From the NCBI GenBank assembly GCA_947304585.1, contig CAMZBI010000003.1, positions 1 through 34,810 of the forward strand: 34,810 bases of DNA, given 5' to 3'. The position numbers and the translations under genes are program-made. This DNA is from an uncultured Clostridia bacterium. GTDB lineage: Bacteria; Bacillota; Clostridia; UBA1212. This document shows positions 33,276 to 34,810 of the stretch, in pieces; position 1 is the stretch's first letter, and each line of letters begins with the position of its first letter. A model generated the notes under the pieces. That model did not search any database and was not told the origin of the DNA. It was given only the letters and a program-made list of their open reading frames with translations.

Positions 33276-34810
33276 CTATCCCGGCCCCGGTGTCTCACTT
33301 GGCATGTCCGGATCAAACGTGTAGAACGTTGGCAGTTCCGTTTCTTCAGGTACGAGCCCAAGCTCCTTGGCTTTTTCGTAGCACTCTGTGCAGAATTCGT
33401 GGGAGAGCTCGTATTTCCAGTCGGTGGGGAGGTAAACAGAGCCGCCTTCGCCGTTTTCGTCGTTGTTGTCTTCAACGGTCTGTTTTATGTATTCAACAGT
33501 CTCCTCGTCTCTGTAGAGGCCGTAGGCGCTTCTGACTTTGCTTCCAACAAGTTCGCACCATTCGGTGGCAAGGCGATATTTGCCGTATTCATCCTTGGAA
33601 GCGGTGCACACGTCAAGGCATTTGTGGCATTCGCAGTATTCCATTGGCCCGGGTTCCGTGCCTCTGATAAAGATTTCTTCGTAGACCCAATTCTTTGCTC
33701 TCGGGTCATTTTTACACGCTTCTGTGGCCCGTTTTCCGGAGCTTGTGCATATTTCCACTTTGACCAGGTTGCTGCTGCGGAGCAGGTCTTTGATCGGCAA
33801 ATCCCTGTGGATCTCGGTCATGACCTGGTGCCAGATGGTGGTTGCCCAGCCGCCTTCGATGTTGACGTCGCAGGGGGAACTGTCGTCGTAGCCGTACCAG
33901 CAGGCCGCGGTGTAGTAACCTGTGAAGCCCACGAACCAGTAGTCCACAAGGTCAGTGGTGGAGCCGGTCTTGCCGCCAAGGGGAAGCACCGTGTCGCCGT
34001 AGGTGATGCCCGCGAAACGTCCCGTGGATCTTGAGTCATAGGCAACGCTTTCAAGCATTGAAATGACAACAGCCGCTGTGTCCGGGTTCTCGTAGACGAT
34101 GGTTCCGGTGCGGTTGGTGTTGTCAAGGAGCAGCTCGCCGCCCTGGGCGTAGACCTTAGAATAGCAGATGGGTTTGTAGTAGATGCCTCCATTGGCGATG
34201 GCGCTGTAGCCCGCTGCCATCTCAAGAGGGGAGACGCCGTTTTTGAAGCCGCCAAGGGCTGTCGATGCGTAGGGCTCGTCGAACTTGTCAATGCCTTCCT
34301 TTTTAAGATAGTCAAGGCAAAGGGTCATGTTGCGCACAAACAGATGGGCCGCAGGGATGTTGTAGCTCATGAGTAGGGCGTATCTGTAGTTCAGGAGACC
34401 GTGCACTTTGTTGTCCCAGTTGCTGGGCCAGATCCTGTTGGGGTTCGAAGTGTCAAGGTGCTCAGCCTCTTCGTCCATAGCGGACCCGGCGGTTATGATT
34501 CCTTTATCGATGAGGGGACCGTAGATCAAAAGAGGTTTGATGGTAGAGCCGGGCTGGCGTTTAATGTCGGTGGCTCTGTTAAGCGTAAGGCTCTGGGTCT
34601 TCTCGCCGTAGCCTCCGTAGACGCCAACGATCTCACCTGTCTCCTGATTCATTATTGCAATGGCGCACTGGCTGCAGTCCTCCGGATCCCTGCCAACGTT
34701 CATCCTGAAGTTTTTCTCATTGGTGAAAATATCGTCAAGGATGGTCTGAATGCGGGTGTCCTGGGTCGTGTAGATCGTTATTCCGCCGTTGAAAAGCAGG
34801 TTGTTGGCCT
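33276..34810 (-). CDS. Class A penicillin-binding protein, partial (transpeptidase domain)
   Basis: The frame is open to the right edge, so the N-terminus and glycosyltransferase domain lie outside the window. The first visible codons give ITIYTTQD, the usual linker at the start of the transpeptidase domain. The penicillin-binding motifs are present: QPGSTIKP (active serine codon at 34545-34547), SYN in MSYNIPA, and GGKTGST (lysine codon at 33969-33971). The enzyme cross-links peptidoglycan outside the membrane. The C-terminal about 150 residues are unusual: nine cysteines including CECHKCLDVC and FCTEC, then an acidic stretch and a Pro-rich end. It is convergent with the Rpn unit and ends at the terminator near 33190-33217. 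Confidence 0.92.
   Translation of the reverse strand, partial: ANNLLFNGGITIYTTQDTRIQTILDDIFTNEKNFRMNVGRDPEDCSQCAIAIMNQETGEIVGVYGGYGEKTQSLTLNRATDIKRQPGSTIKPLLIYGPLIDKGIITAGSAMDEEAEHLDTSNPNRIWPSNWDNKVHGLLNYRYALLMSYNIPAAHLFVRNMTLCLDYLKKEGIDKFDEPYASTALGGFKNGVSPLEMAAGYSAIANGGIYYKPICYSKVYAQGGELLLDNTNRTGTIVYENPDTAAVVISMLESVAYDSRSTGRFAGITYGDTVLPLGGKTGSTTDLVDYWFVGFTGYYTAACWYGYDDSSPCDVNIEGGWATTIWHQVMTEIHRDLPIKDLLRSSNLVKVEICTSSGKRATEACKNDPRAKNWVYEEIFIRGTEPGPMEYCECHKCLDVCTASKDEYGKYRLATEWCELVGSKVRSAYGLYRDEETVEYIKQTVEDNNDENGEGGSVYLPTDWKYELSHEFCTECYEKAKELGLVPEETELPTFYTFDPDMPSETPGPG

Noticed and set aside
33234..34034. Long + strand open frame of 266 codons opposite the penicillin-binding protein
   Set aside because: It lies antisense to a gene with complete catalytic motifs, lacks a ribosome binding site, and its protein shows no domain. 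It is an antisense shadow.

Overview
The window reads as chromosomal DNA of a Gram-positive anaerobe of the Clostridia, probably a gut Oscillospiraceae- or Lachnospiraceae-type organism. This is inferred from strong AGGAGG-type ribosome binding sites with ATG, GTG and TTG starts, Thr/Pro/Glu-rich cell-surface stalks, SipW-type signal peptidases with TasA/camelysin-like substrates, InlB-type repeats and a class A penicillin-binding protein. No rRNA, tRNA, CRISPR array or insertion sequence was seen. All genes are on the + strand except the penicillin-binding protein at the right edge.

Region 1 (125-9235) is a run of ordinary and surface-associated genes: a small membrane-anchored secreted protein, two secreted proteins with duplicated domains and a shared GCGG-plus-membrane-helix C-terminus, a cysteine-hydrolase/cohesin-like protein, a metallo-beta-lactamase-fold hydrolase, a MATE transporter, a PHP-domain phosphoesterase, a flavodoxin and an alpha/beta hydrolase. 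Several gaps hold a dispersed repeat family of GATAACA or GTGAATA strings combined with small GC-rich hairpins.

Region 2 (9335-11470) is a single gene for a three-part protein: an N-terminal domain resembling a degenerate NERD domain, a TIR domain, and a superfamily 1 helicase/ATPase. It is a candidate anti-phage effector. Copies of the intergenic repeat lie on both sides of it, and one runs into its last codons.

Region 3 (12190-31696) is a putative operon of about 19.5 kb. It starts at a near-consensus promoter and ends at an intrinsic terminator. In order it encodes a SipW-type signal peptidase, a TasA-like subunit, a TasA-like ectodomain fused to a multi-pass membrane domain, a second SipW-type peptidase, two more TasA-like proteins, and a secreted protein of 4549 residues with InlB-type and beta-helix-like regions. 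I infer a dedicated surface-fibre or matrix system: peptidases mature the subunits, a membrane protein seats them, and the giant protein decorates or links the assembly. The centre of the giant gene is much richer in A+T than its ends, so the gene looks mosaic.

Region 4 (31943-33074) is an Rpn-type PD-(D/E)XK nuclease gene. Its 3' part carries an internal ribosome binding site and start, as in the known Rpn gene-within-gene toxin-antitoxin arrangement. That antitoxin cistron is then repeated in tandem as a separate small gene with one extra four-residue repeat. This tandem spare copy and the Region 3 operon are the most interesting items here. A penicillin-binding protein gene (33276 to beyond the right edge, minus strand) closes the window.
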